Shown here in pieces: positions 24,331-31,467 of a DNA stretch of 56,655 bases (within the stretch, counting starts at the first letter, position 1; every line of letters starts with the position of its first letter). The DNA is from JAHIYG01 sp041306075. Its GTDB lineage: Archaea; Altiarchaeota; Altiarchaeia; IMC4; SCGC-AAA252-I15. The notes under the pieces are model-generated. The model was given only the letters and a program-made list of their open reading frames with translations. It was not told where the DNA came from and ran no database searches. Location: contig JBFYKH010000053.1 of assembly GCA_041306075.1 (NCBI GenBank), positions 1-56,655 of the forward strand. Direction: 5' to 3'. A program made the translations under genes and the position numbers.

Positions 24331-24831
24331 TCAATTCAGGACGACGACCTTCTGGACCCCCTTCACCCTCAGCATCCTGTCTATGAGGCCGCGGGGTATC
24401 GGGCGCTCGGTGACGACCGTCAACCCGGGGTTGTCGAACATCGGGTCGTCGGCTATGACCTGCCTTATGCCGATTCCTGAGCCGCTTATTATCGCGGCGA
24501 CGGCGGCCACTATCCCCTTGTCCTTGGCGTCCCTCGGCACGATCTCTATGGCCCCGTAACCGAGGGCCTGGGCGACGTTCCTCAGCGAGGGCGTGACGGA
24601 GAGGTTGGAGTAGACGGCCATCAGCTTCGGGCTCCCGACTATCGAGGTGATGGTCGACTTCACAACCCTCCTGTCCACCTCCAGGATTCTCGCCACGCTC
24701 ACATGCGAGACCTCGGCGTCGCCAGCCAGGAGGAGGCCGTCGGGCGAGACCCTGATGCCGTGTTTCAGGATGTATTCGGCAACCCTCCTCTGGCCGCCCT
24801 TTCTGGCGAAAGCGCCTAAGATGTCAAGCAC
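24331..24831 (-). CDS. HTH and ACT-domain regulator of amino acid metabolism
   Basis: 166 residues, similar in design to the archaeal COG2150 regulators. The N-terminal half is a winged-helix-like region (GGQRRVAEYILKHGIRVSP, then HVSVARILEVDRRVVKSTI). The C-terminal half is an ACT domain with the turn SGSGIGIRQVIADDP and closing strands PRGLIDRMLRVKGVQKVVVLN. ACT domains bind small ligands such as amino acids. It lies just upstream of the aminotransferase on the same strand, so that gene is an obvious candidate target, by inference. Confidence 0.8.
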   Translation of the reverse strand: MLDILGAFARKGGQRRVAEYILKHGIRVSPDGLLLAGDAEVSHVSVARILEVDRRVVKSTITSIVGSPKLMAVYSNLSVTPSLRNVAQALGYGAIEIVPRDAKDKGIVAAVAAIISGSGIGIRQVIADDPMFDNPGLTVVTERPIPRGLIDRMLRVKGVQKVVVLN

Positions 24832-24914
24832 GAGACCACCCGGACGTTAATAGTATTCCCGGGGCGCTATAAAACCTAATATACCTCCGGGGAGAATATC
24901 TAACATCCCCTGAA
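24832..24914. promoter_or_regulatory. Divergent promoter region, ACT regulator / 2H-like gene
   Basis: CTATAAAAC at 24867-24875 is a strong TATA candidate and is usable in either direction. It is about 40 bp from each start codon (24831 and 24915). A further AT-rich patch, GAGAATATC, lies at about 24892-24900. Confidence 0.35.
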
Positions 24915-25922
24915 ATGCCAGAATACTGCATAGAGGTGAGGCTGTCCGGCTACGCCAAGGAGTACGCCCGCAGGCTCCTGTACGGCGCGGGCCGGAGGTT
25001 CGGCTTCAGCGGCAGGTCGAAGAACGCCCCCCCCACGCGGGTGATAGTGTACGGTCCGTTCAGGTGCGCGGAGCCCAGGAGGATGGCGGACGCCGTCGCC
25101 GAAGCATGCCGGGGCCTCGAGGTCGTCTCCTACAGGCTGAAGGGCTTCGAGAAATACGAAGTCGGCAGGAAATGGCTTTTGGGCCACGGCTTCAGGGGCT
25201 TGTTCATCGACGTGGAGGCGTCGGAGAACCTTAGGCTGATACGCGGCAGGCTCATCCAGCGCCTCTCAGGGTTCTGCCATCCGGCGCCCGGCTCGGACTG
25301 CCCGGACTTCCGTTTCAGCGCTCAAATCGGCCTGGCCGGGGCGGAATCGAAGTTCGACAGCGTCGTGTCATACCTCAAGGAGAACGAGGAGCGGGACCTC
25401 AGCCAGCGGGTCCTGCGCCTCACCGTCTCAAGGGACGGGGAAGTCTACTGCGAATACGACCTCCTGGAGCAGAAGCTGCTCAGGACACAAAAGGAGCGGC
25501 CGAGCAGGTACCTCGACAGGACGTTCGCAGTCCTCAGGAAGACGAACGAGGACGCCCTCCAGCCAATCTGGCTCCTCGCAGGCAAGGCGGCGGCCTTAGG
25601 GAGGCGGCCAAGGCAGCTGACCCTGGTGGAAGAGGACCCCTCCGCCAGGCTGCCTAGGATATTCAGCCTCGAAGGCATACGACTGCCCTACCGGAGGCGG
25701 GTGAGGGAGGGTTCCAGGCAGGTGACGTTGTCCGGGGAGGACGGCGTGCCGAAGATAACCGGGCTCATCCGGTCGAAGAGGAGGAAGCCGGCGCCAAGGC
25801 GCGACGGCGCCGGCCGGCAGGCAACGCTTGAAAGAGACCCCGAGCTGGCGAGGGTGTCGGGTTTCATAGCCGCCCTGAAGGAGCGTGCGAGACGGCAGGC
25901 CGGCGGCCTCATGCCATCCTGA
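24915..25922 (+). CDS. 2H-phosphoesterase (2'-5' RNA ligase) family protein lacking both catalytic motifs
   Basis: 335 residues. The N-terminal 200 have the layout of the archaeal LigT-like family: YCIEVRLSGYAKEYARRL, a strand before YGPF, then LRLTVSRDGEVYCEYDLLEQKLL. The two catalytic HxT motifs expected in this fold are absent. Where relatives have HITLYGPF this protein has RVIVYGPF (residues about 44-51), and where they have FHAT it has FSAQ (about 135). A basic C-terminal extension of about 130 residues (RSKRRKPAPRR) has no recognised domain. It may bind RNA without catalysis. The 3' end overlaps the convergent lipoprotein gene by 14 bp. Confidence 0.75.
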   Translation: MPEYCIEVRLSGYAKEYARRLLYGAGRRFGFSGRSKNAPPTRVIVYGPFRCAEPRRMADAVAEACRGLEVVSYRLKGFEKYEVGRKWLLGHGFRGLFIDVEASENLRLIRGRLIQRLSGFCHPAPGSDCPDFRFSAQIGLAGAESKFDSVVSYLKENEERDLSQRVLRLTVSRDGEVYCEYDLLEQKLLRTQKERPSRYLDRTFAVLRKTNEDALQPIWLLAGKAAALGRRPRQLTLVEEDPSARLPRIFSLEGIRLPYRRRVREGSRQVTLSGEDGVPKITGLIRSKRRKPAPRRDGAGRQATLERDPELARVSGFIAALKERARRQAGGLMPS

Positions 25923-26475
25923 CTGCCGAGGAGTTCAGGTAAGCCTCCACATCCATGCAGTCGGCGAGGTCCGTGATGCGGGCGTTGTGGCCGCACTTCA
26001 GCATGACCCGGTATTCGCCGGCAAGGGGGTCCTCTTTCCCGACGGTGTTTCCTCCGCGGTAGACCAGCCTGTCGGCCTGGACGTCGTCCCTGCCGTCGCA
26101 GGAGACTGAGACGGCTTGGGCGGGGGTCTCACCCCATACGCCGACCAGCGTGTCCGGGATTTCGATGTAGAGGAAGTTCATCTTCCCGAGGAGCGTCTCC
26201 TTGCACTTGCCTATGTCAGTCCAGTTAAGCGACAATCTGGCCGGAAGCGTAGTGGTGGTGGGAAGCGTGGTCGAGGTGGTTGACGTCGTTGTCGCCGGGG
26301 CTGCCGTCGTCGACACGGGGGCCGTCGATGTCGTCGCCTGCATGGTAGTTGACGTTGTGGCGGATGGTTTCGAGTCCGCCTGGGGGCCGAGGCAGCCGGC
26401 CATGATGATGGCGGCTCCCGCGACTATGAAAGCGACGCCCAGAAACAAGCCTGTCCTCCTGTCCACTGCGCCCAT
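25909..26475 (-). CDS. Secreted lipoprotein-like protein with Thr-rich linker
   Basis: 188 residues. The N-terminal hydrophobic segment ends in a lipobox-like sequence (IIMAGC, Cys at about residue 28). A linker of about 50 residues is almost entirely Thr/Ser/Pro/Ala. A compact domain of about 110 residues follows, with four Cys (KCKET, SVSCDG, LKCGH, ADCMD), suggesting two disulfides. I do not recognise the domain. It is probably tethered to the outer face of the membrane. The Thr-rich linker resembles the stalks of the other surface proteins in this window. Confidence 0.8.
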   Translation of the reverse strand: MGAVDRRTGLFLGVAFIVAGAAIIMAGCLGPQADSKPSATTSTTMQATTSTAPVSTTAAPATTTSTTSTTLPTTTTLPARLSLNWTDIGKCKETLLGKMNFLYIEIPDTLVGVWGETPAQAVSVSCDGRDDVQADRLVYRGGNTVGKEDPLAGEYRVMLKCGHNARITDLADCMDVEAYLNSSAVRMA

Positions 26476-26503
26476 ACTATAAAGCCGACCGCTATAAAAG
26501 AAG

Positions 26504-27745
26504 TCAGGTTACCCTGGAGTTACTGCCCACAAGCTTCACGCCCGTGATTGCGGCCGCCGTCGGGTCCAAGGCCCTCAAATCCTCCACGTCCAGGTTGTGG
26601 ACGTTCGTGAGGCCGGCGAGCTGGGTGAGCATCTTCAGCTCCTTCACGGTCGCGTTCACGTAGTTGACGAACATGTCCTCGGCGTCGGGGGCTAGCTTCG
26701 CCTGGAGCTCGGGGTCCTGGGTGGCTATGCCGACCTGGCATCTGCCGAGATGACACTGCCTGCACATCACACACCCCATGCTTATCATGGCCGACGTGGC
26801 TATCTGCACCGCATCGGCTCCGAGGGCAAGGGCCTTCGCGACGTCGGCCCCCCCGCGTATGCCGCCGGAGACTATGAGGTCGACTTCGTCCCTCAGGCCC
26901 ATCTCCGACAGGGCATTCTGGGCCTCGACGACGGCGGCGAGCGTGGGTATGCCGGCGTGCTCTATGCCGACCTCGGGGGCGGCTCCGGTGCCGCCCTGCA
27001 TCCCGTCTATGGCGACCGCGTCGGCGCCCGCCTTAGCGGCTATCTTCACGTCGCTTCCCACCCTCCCTGGGCTGTATTTCACGATTATCGGCATCCTCCA
27101 GTCTGTTATCTCCCTGAGCTGGCTTATCTTGAACGACAGGTCCTCGGGCCCGACGATGTCCATGTGCCTTGCGGGGCTGAGGGCGTCGGTGCCGGCCGGT
27201 ATCCCCCTGATAGCGGACACTTCGGCGGTGACCTTCTCGCCCATCAGGTGCCCGCCCATCCCCGGCTTCGCGCCCTGGCCTATCTTTATCTCTATGGCGT
27301 CGGCGCTGTTGAGGTATTTGGCGCTGACTCCGAACCTGCCTGACGCGTACTGGACTATGAGCTTCCCGGCCTCCGCCCTCTCCTCTGGCAGCATACCCCC
27401 CTCGCCGGTGTTCACCGGTATGTCAAGCCTCCTGCAACCCCTAGCCAACGCCACCTTCGCATTCTTCCCCAAGGCTCCGAAGCTCATCGCCCCGAGCATG
27501 ATGGGGGCGCCCATCCTCAGGGGTTCCCGGGCATACCTGGCCCCTATGACTGTGGCGGTCTCGCACGGCTCCCTGTAGTTGTCTATCGGCGGCCTCGAAG
27601 TCTGCGCCGGCAGGATGACGAGGTCGTCGAAGTGCGGCAGGCTACGCCTTGAGCCCATGCTCCGCACAGGGTACCTGCCGGTAGCGGCCTTCGCCCTGAT
27701 GGATGCCACGACGTCCTGGCTCCATATCTCCCGTTCACTGGCCAT
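26504..27745 (-). CDS. gltB: Glutamate synthase, FMN/Fe-S synthase subunit (domain 2)
   Basis: 413 residues equal to the central FMN-binding synthase domain of large bacterial GltB, in the split archaeal form. Seen are APIMLGAMSFGALG, the flavin/substrate barrel segments KPGMGGHLMGEKV and IDGMQGGTGAAPEV, and the cysteines CVMCRQCHLGRC expected for the 3Fe-4S cluster. It converts 2-oxoglutarate and ammonia to glutamate with electrons from an unidentified donor; no GltD-like or ferredoxin domain is in the operon. Its start overlaps the domain 3 gene by 11 bp, consistent with tight co-translation. Confidence 0.95.
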   Translation of the reverse strand: MASEREIWSQDVVASIRAKAATGRYPVRSMGSRRSLPHFDDLVILPAQTSRPPIDNYREPCETATVIGARYAREPLRMGAPIMLGAMSFGALGKNAKVALARGCRRLDIPVNTGEGGMLPEERAEAGKLIVQYASGRFGVSAKYLNSADAIEIKIGQGAKPGMGGHLMGEKVTAEVSAIRGIPAGTDALSPARHMDIVGPEDLSFKISQLREITDWRMPIIVKYSPGRVGSDVKIAAKAGADAVAIDGMQGGTGAAPEVGIEHAGIPTLAAVVEAQNALSEMGLRDEVDLIVSGGIRGGADVAKALALGADAVQIATSAMISMGCVMCRQCHLGRCQVGIATQDPELQAKLAPDAEDMFVNYVNATVKELKMLTQLAGLTNVHNLDVEDLRALDPTAAAITGVKLVGSNSRVT

Positions 27746-28400
27746 AGAACGGCCTCCTGTTCTTCGGCGTTATCCTCCTGTAGCTCGACGGGTCGCTCTT
27801 GAGGCCGTAGTCCCTGAACAGGTCCTTCAGCTCGTTCGCCTCGGACTCGTCTATCTCAGAGACCTGGGTGTTCTTCCCGAGGTCTTGGGCCTCCCCGCCA
27901 AAGTAGATTGTGCCGCCGATTATCGACTCCCCCGCGCTTTTGCCTAGGTCTCCGACGACTATTATCCTGCCCCCCATCATGTAGAGGCCTGTCATGAAGC
28001 CTGAGTCGCCGCCGACGATTATGGTGCCGTCCTTCATTATCTGGCCGGTCCGCGAGTTCGTGTTGCCTTTGACGTACAGCACCCCCCCGTACATCCCCTG
28101 GCCGGCCCCGTCGCCGCCGTCCTTGCCGATTATGAACTCGCCGCCCGTCATGTTGTCCGCCGGGTACCAGCCGCAGCGGCCTTCCACCCGCATCCTCGGG
28201 CCTTGTATCATGGAGCCCGCGTAGTATCCGAGGTCGCCATCGACCTCAAGCTCGACATCGCCGGTTAGGCCCGCAGCCAGGTAGTTCATCGAGGTGGTGT
28301 TCAGGAGCTTCAGCTTCCTGCTCCCCTTCGCCTCCCGCCGTATCAGCCTGTTGGCGTCGGTCGGCGTCATGCCCGCGAGGTCCAGGGTCTTCCCGCTCAT
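27735..28400 (-). CDS. Glutamate synthase, GXGXG subunit (domain 3)
   Basis: 221 residues from ATG 28400. The frame is open much further upstream, but that stretch is antisense-like noise over the amidotransferase gene. The protein is a right-handed beta-helix built of GxxxGG repeats, for example MTGGEFIIG, GQGMYGGVLYVKG and GLYMMGGRIIVVGDLG. In whole GltB this domain packs between the amidotransferase and synthase domains and stabilises the ammonia tunnel. The start overlaps the upstream gene stop as ATGA and the end overlaps the next gene by 11 bp. Confidence 0.95.
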   Translation of the reverse strand: MSGKTLDLAGMTPTDANRLIRREAKGSRKLKLLNTTSMNYLAAGLTGDVELEVDGDLGYYAGSMIQGPRMRVEGRCGWYPADNMTGGEFIIGKDGGDGAGQGMYGGVLYVKGNTNSRTGQIMKDGTIIVGGDSGFMTGLYMMGGRIIVVGDLGKSAGESIIGGTIYFGGEAQDLGKNTQVSEIDESEANELKDLFRDYGLKSDPSSYRRITPKNRRPFYGQ

Positions 28401-29287
28401 CCCTTCACCTCGAACACCCTGTGTTCGCCGCTCGTGAGGACCTCGAAGGGCCCGTCCGGGGAGATGGACTCTAGTGCCACCTTCTCGGACGCCGCCGCGA
28501 ACATGTCCTCCGTCTGGTATATTATCCCGGGGCGGAGGGCGAGCTTGTCCTTGACTATGCCGACGCCATCCCTCGTAGCTATGACGTAGGTGAACGGCCC
28601 GTCCATGTCCCTCACCGACTCGGCGAGGGCCTCCTCTAGGCCGTATCCCGAGTTCAGCTTGTCTGCGACGTAGTGGACTATGACTTCGGTGTCGTTGTCT
28701 GTGCTGAACCTGTGCCCCTTCGCCTCGAGCTTCCTCCTGAGGATGAGGCAGTTGGTTATCTGGCCGTTGTGCACGACGGTGATGTCCGGGTAGACGTAGC
28801 TTTGGAACGGGTGCGCGTGGTACCTGTCGACGCAGCTTTCCGTCGAGAACCTGGTGTGGCCGAGGCCGTGGGTGCCGCGCCTCGAGCTTATCCGGAATCT
28901 CGCGTCCATCGCCTTGACTTCCCCTATGTCCTTTATCATCTCGAACTTGCCGCCTCCGAGGACGCTGACTCCGGGCAGGTTGTTGAGGCTCTCGGCTATC
29001 TCCGCGACGTGGGCGTAGGAGCTTGCGAAGACCGTGTACCTCCTCACCTCCTTCGAGAGCTCCTCCTGCCTCTTTATCTCCGCGGTTATGGCCCTGTATA
29101 TCTCGTCGGAGTTGCCGCGGGCTTCGACGGTTATCATGTACTCGTTCTCGCCGAGGCTCGTGCCTCCGTATATCGCGAATCCCGCGCTGTCGGTGCCCCT
29201 GTGCTGCAGCGCTTCGGCCATGTCCACCAGGACTTTTCCGAGGCCGTCGTTGGGTCTGTTGTAGGCCACTCCTATTATCCCGCACAT
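28397..29287 (-). CDS. Glutamate synthase, class II glutamine amidotransferase subunit (domain 1)
   Basis: 296 residues from ATG 29287. This start places the catalytic cysteine at residue 2 (MCGIIGV), as required after Met removal in this Ntn-hydrolase family, so nine further upstream codons are rejected. Seen are HRGTDSAGFA, GHTRFSTES and HNGQITNCLILRRKLE. It releases ammonia from glutamine for the synthase subunit. It is the first gene of the three-gene operon. A TATA element (minus strand TTATAAAT, 29312-29319) lies about 28 bp upstream, so the mRNA is predicted to be leaderless. Confidence 0.95.
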   Translation of the reverse strand: MCGIIGVAYNRPNDGLGKVLVDMAEALQHRGTDSAGFAIYGGTSLGENEYMITVEARGNSDEIYRAITAEIKRQEELSKEVRRYTVFASSYAHVAEIAESLNNLPGVSVLGGGKFEMIKDIGEVKAMDARFRISSRRGTHGLGHTRFSTESCVDRYHAHPFQSYVYPDITVVHNGQITNCLILRRKLEAKGHRFSTDNDTEVIVHYVADKLNSGYGLEEALAESVRDMDGPFTYVIATRDGVGIVKDKLALRPGIIYQTEDMFAAASEKVALESISPDGPFEVLTSGEHRVFEVKG

Positions 29288-29525
29288 TTCGGATTTTAGA
29301 TACGCATCTTGCATTTATAAGTGATTGTTTATTATTGAAAATTTAATAGGTCAAACTGTTTCAATTAGTAACTTTTATTGTTTCTTTATTGCCTTTACAA
29401 GTCAAATTGAGCAATTTAATGCCATTAATTTGATATTATGAACATATATTCAAAAAACATATAAATATTTATATAAGTTCATATCTATTCTATATGTGTT
29501 TGAAGATATACGCAAAGGTGACTTA
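29288..29525. promoter_or_regulatory. AT-rich divergent control region of glutamate synthase and amt-PII operons
   Basis: This 238-bp spacer is markedly more AT-rich than its surroundings. For the minus strand, TTATAAAT at 29312-29319 is the TATA box. For the plus strand, ATATTTATATAAG at about 29465-29477 is the best TATA candidate, and GGTGA at 29518-29522 is a weak ribosome-binding site ahead of ATG 29526. Repeated ACATAT and TTCATAT patches (about 29441-29500) could be operator elements. I do not find a GGAA-N6-TTCC NrpR-type operator. No gene is seen here. Confidence 0.55.
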
Positions 29526-30863
29526 ATGACGGCACGGAAAAAACAAACAACAAGGAAAATCCTCATCACCCTGGCATTGGCCTCGACACAAGCCGCAACC
29601 GCGGCCGCACAGTCGGCTGGGACGGACACCGGAGACACGGCATGGCTCCTCTTCTCCGCAGCCCTCGTGATGCTGATGACACCCGCCCTCGGATTCTTCT
29701 ACGGCGGCATGGTCAGGAAGAAGAACACGCTCTCCATAATAACCCAGTGCTTCGTCGTGCTCGCGCTCATAAGCGTCCAGTGGGTCATCCTCGGATACAC
29801 GCTCTCCTTCGGCCCTGACAGCGGCGGGCTTATCGGCAGCCTCGAATACATGGGCCTCCGGGGGGTCGGGATGGAGCCGGACCCCGCCTACGGCGCGACC
29901 GTCCCGGCGCTCGCCTTCATGGCGTTCCAGATGATGTTCGCGGTCATAACGCCGGCACTGATAGTCGGCTCGTTCGCCGACAGGATGAGGTTCCCGTCTT
30001 TCATGCTCTTCATACTCCTGTGGTCGACGCTAGTCTACGACCCCGTAGCCCACTGGGTGTGGGGCGTGGGCGGCTGGCTCAGGGACATGGGCGCCCTCGA
30101 CTTCGCCGGCGGGACGGTAGTCCACATAACCGCGGGCGTCTCGGCCCTCGTCGCCGCGTCCATGGTCGGCCGCCGCGTCGAGCTCAGGAACGGCAACATC
30201 CTGAAGCCGCACGACATCACGATGACCATACTCGGCGCCGCGCTCCTGTGGTTCGGCTGGTTCGGCTTCAACGCCGGCAGCGCCCTCGGGTCCGGGGGCC
30301 TCGCGGCGCAGGCATTCGTCGTCACGAACACGGCAGCGGCCGCCGCAGCCCTCTCGTGGATGGCCGTCAGCTGGGCGCACACGAAGAAGCCGTCGAGCCT
30401 CGGCATAGCGACCGGCGCGGTCTGCGGCCTCGTCGCCATAACCCCCGCGTCCGGCTACGTGAGCGTGGCCTCCTCGCTCGTGATAGGCGCCCTCGCGGGC
30501 GGCGTCTGCTACCTGGCGGTCGCCGCACTGAAGTCTCGCACGACGATAGACGACGCCCTGGACGTGATGGGATGCCACGGCGTCGGCGGCATACTGGGCG
30601 CCCTCCTGACGGGCGTATTCGCGGAAAAGGCGATTAATCCGGCGGGGGCGGACGGCCTCCTGGCAGGCAACGCAGCCCAGATGCTCCCGCAAGTCGCGGC
30701 TGTCCTGGCCGTGGCGGCGTATGCCGCCGTCGGGACGGCTGTGATACTGAAGGCGCTGGACTGGACTGTCGGCCTGCGGGTCAGGCGGGAGGAGGAGGTG
30801 GTCGGCCTCGACCTCACCCAGCACGGGGAGGAGGCCTACCCGGACATGGAGATACCAAGTTGA
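29526..30863 (+). CDS. amt: Ammonium transporter Amt
   Basis: 445 residues from ATG 29526, chosen over GTG 29496 because GGTGA precedes it and a signal-like N-terminus (residues about 8-28, ending TAAAQ) begins there. It has about eleven membrane helices. The twin pore histidines are in GGTVVHITAGVSAL and MGCHGVGGILGA. The family signature SFGPDSGGLIGS and the periplasmic FFYGGMVRKKN loop are present. It imports ammonium and is normally blocked by GlnK when nitrogen is plentiful. The PII gene follows after 11 bp, the standard amtB-glnK pairing, opposite the glutamate synthase operon. Confidence 0.96.
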   Translation: MTARKKQTTRKILITLALASTQAATAAAQSAGTDTGDTAWLLFSAALVMLMTPALGFFYGGMVRKKNTLSIITQCFVVLALISVQWVILGYTLSFGPDSGGLIGSLEYMGLRGVGMEPDPAYGATVPALAFMAFQMMFAVITPALIVGSFADRMRFPSFMLFILLWSTLVYDPVAHWVWGVGGWLRDMGALDFAGGTVVHITAGVSALVAASMVGRRVELRNGNILKPHDITMTILGAALLWFGWFGFNAGSALGSGGLAAQAFVVTNTAAAAAALSWMAVSWAHTKKPSSLGIATGAVCGLVAITPASGYVSVASSLVIGALAGGVCYLAVAALKSRTTIDDALDVMGCHGVGGILGALLTGVFAEKAINPAGADGLLAGNAAQMLPQVAAVLAVAAYAAVGTAVILKALDWTVGLRVRREEEVVGLDLTQHGEEAYPDMEIPS

Positions 30864-30874
30864 GGTGAGATGGC

Positions 30875-31216
30875 ATGAAGCTTGTGATAGCGTACATTAA
30901 GCCGGAGCGTTTCAAGGAAGTGAAGAAGGAGTTGTACAAGGCGGAGGTCTTCAAGATGTCCGTCACCAACGCCCGCGGATGCGGACAGCAGAAGGGGTTC
31001 ACCGAGGTGTTCAGGACGACGAGCGACGAAGTCAACCTGCTGCCGAAGGTGCGCATCGAGATAGCGGTTAACGAGGACTTCGTGGAGCCGACAATAGAGG
31101 CCATCATACGCGGCGCGAGGACCGGGGAGGTGGGCGACGGGAAGATATTCGTGGTCTCGCTCGCGGAATGCGTGAGGATACGCACCGGGGAGCGCGGCGG
31201 CCAGGCGATAGGGTGA
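30875..31216 (+). CDS. glnK: PII signalling protein (GlnK type)
   Basis: 113 residues, normal PII length. The N-terminus MKLVIAYIKPERFKEVKKEL, B-loop GARTGEVGDGKIFV and C-loop VRIRTGERG that bind ATP/ADP and 2-oxoglutarate are intact. The T-loop reads GQQKGFTEVFRTTSDEVNLL. The tyrosine that is uridylylated in proteobacteria (Tyr51) is Phe, so regulation by uridylylation is excluded, as is common in archaea. It should plug the neighbouring Amt pore in response to nucleotide and 2-oxoglutarate levels. Confidence 0.95.
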   Translation: MKLVIAYIKPERFKEVKKELYKAEVFKMSVTNARGCGQQKGFTEVFRTTSDEVNLLPKVRIEIAVNEDFVEPTIEAIIRGARTGEVGDGKIFVVSLAECVRIRTGERGGQAIG

Positions 31217-31226
31217 GGGCGGGCTT

Positions 31227-31466
31227 ATGGGTCTGAAGGTGCGGTTCGAGGCCGAGCTGGACGGGAAGCTGAAGGAGGAGATGGAGTACTGGGGCATCGG
31301 GGCGGAGGACCTCGTGGTCGAGGCGATGGAGCACAGCCTCTGGGGGGCGCTCAGGAGGAAGACTGACAACATGTGCCGCCGCTGCCGGAAGCCGATAGCC
31401 TCGAGCATACCCCTGAAGGAGCGGGACAAGATGCGGCATCCGCTGGGATTCTGCTCGTGCCAGTGA
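31227..31466 (+). CDS. Small Cys-rich (zinc-ribbon-like) protein next to glnK
   Basis: 79 residues, not recognised. An N-terminal alpha/beta part (LKVRFEAELDGKLKEEMEYW) is followed by MCRRCRKPI and a terminal FCSCQ, giving two Cys pairs about 24 residues apart that could hold one zinc. It starts 10 bp after the glnK stop on the same strand, so it is very probably cotranscribed with amt and glnK. The next gene is convergent and its stop is one base beyond. A role as a PII partner or nitrogen regulator is inference from position only. Confidence 0.7.
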   Translation: MGLKVRFEAELDGKLKEEMEYWGIGAEDLVVEAMEHSLWGALRRKTDNMCRRCRKPIASSIPLKERDKMRHPLGFCSCQ

Positions 31467-31467
31467 G

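Noticed and set aside
26201..26482. Val/Ala-rich open frame on the plus strand opposite the lipoprotein gene
   Set aside because: It is the antisense of the Thr-rich linker. The minus-strand frame has a lipobox and a Cys-containing domain.
28401..29285. Open frame extending the GXGXG glutamate synthase subunit upstream
   Set aside because: The translation is low-complexity, rich in Arg, Gly and His, and is read through the amidotransferase gene in another frame. The family starts at ATG 28400.
29288..29525. Replication origin, because of the AT-rich stretch
   Set aside because: No ORB-type repeats or cdc6/orc1 gene are seen. The position between two divergent nitrogen operons explains the AT content as promoters.
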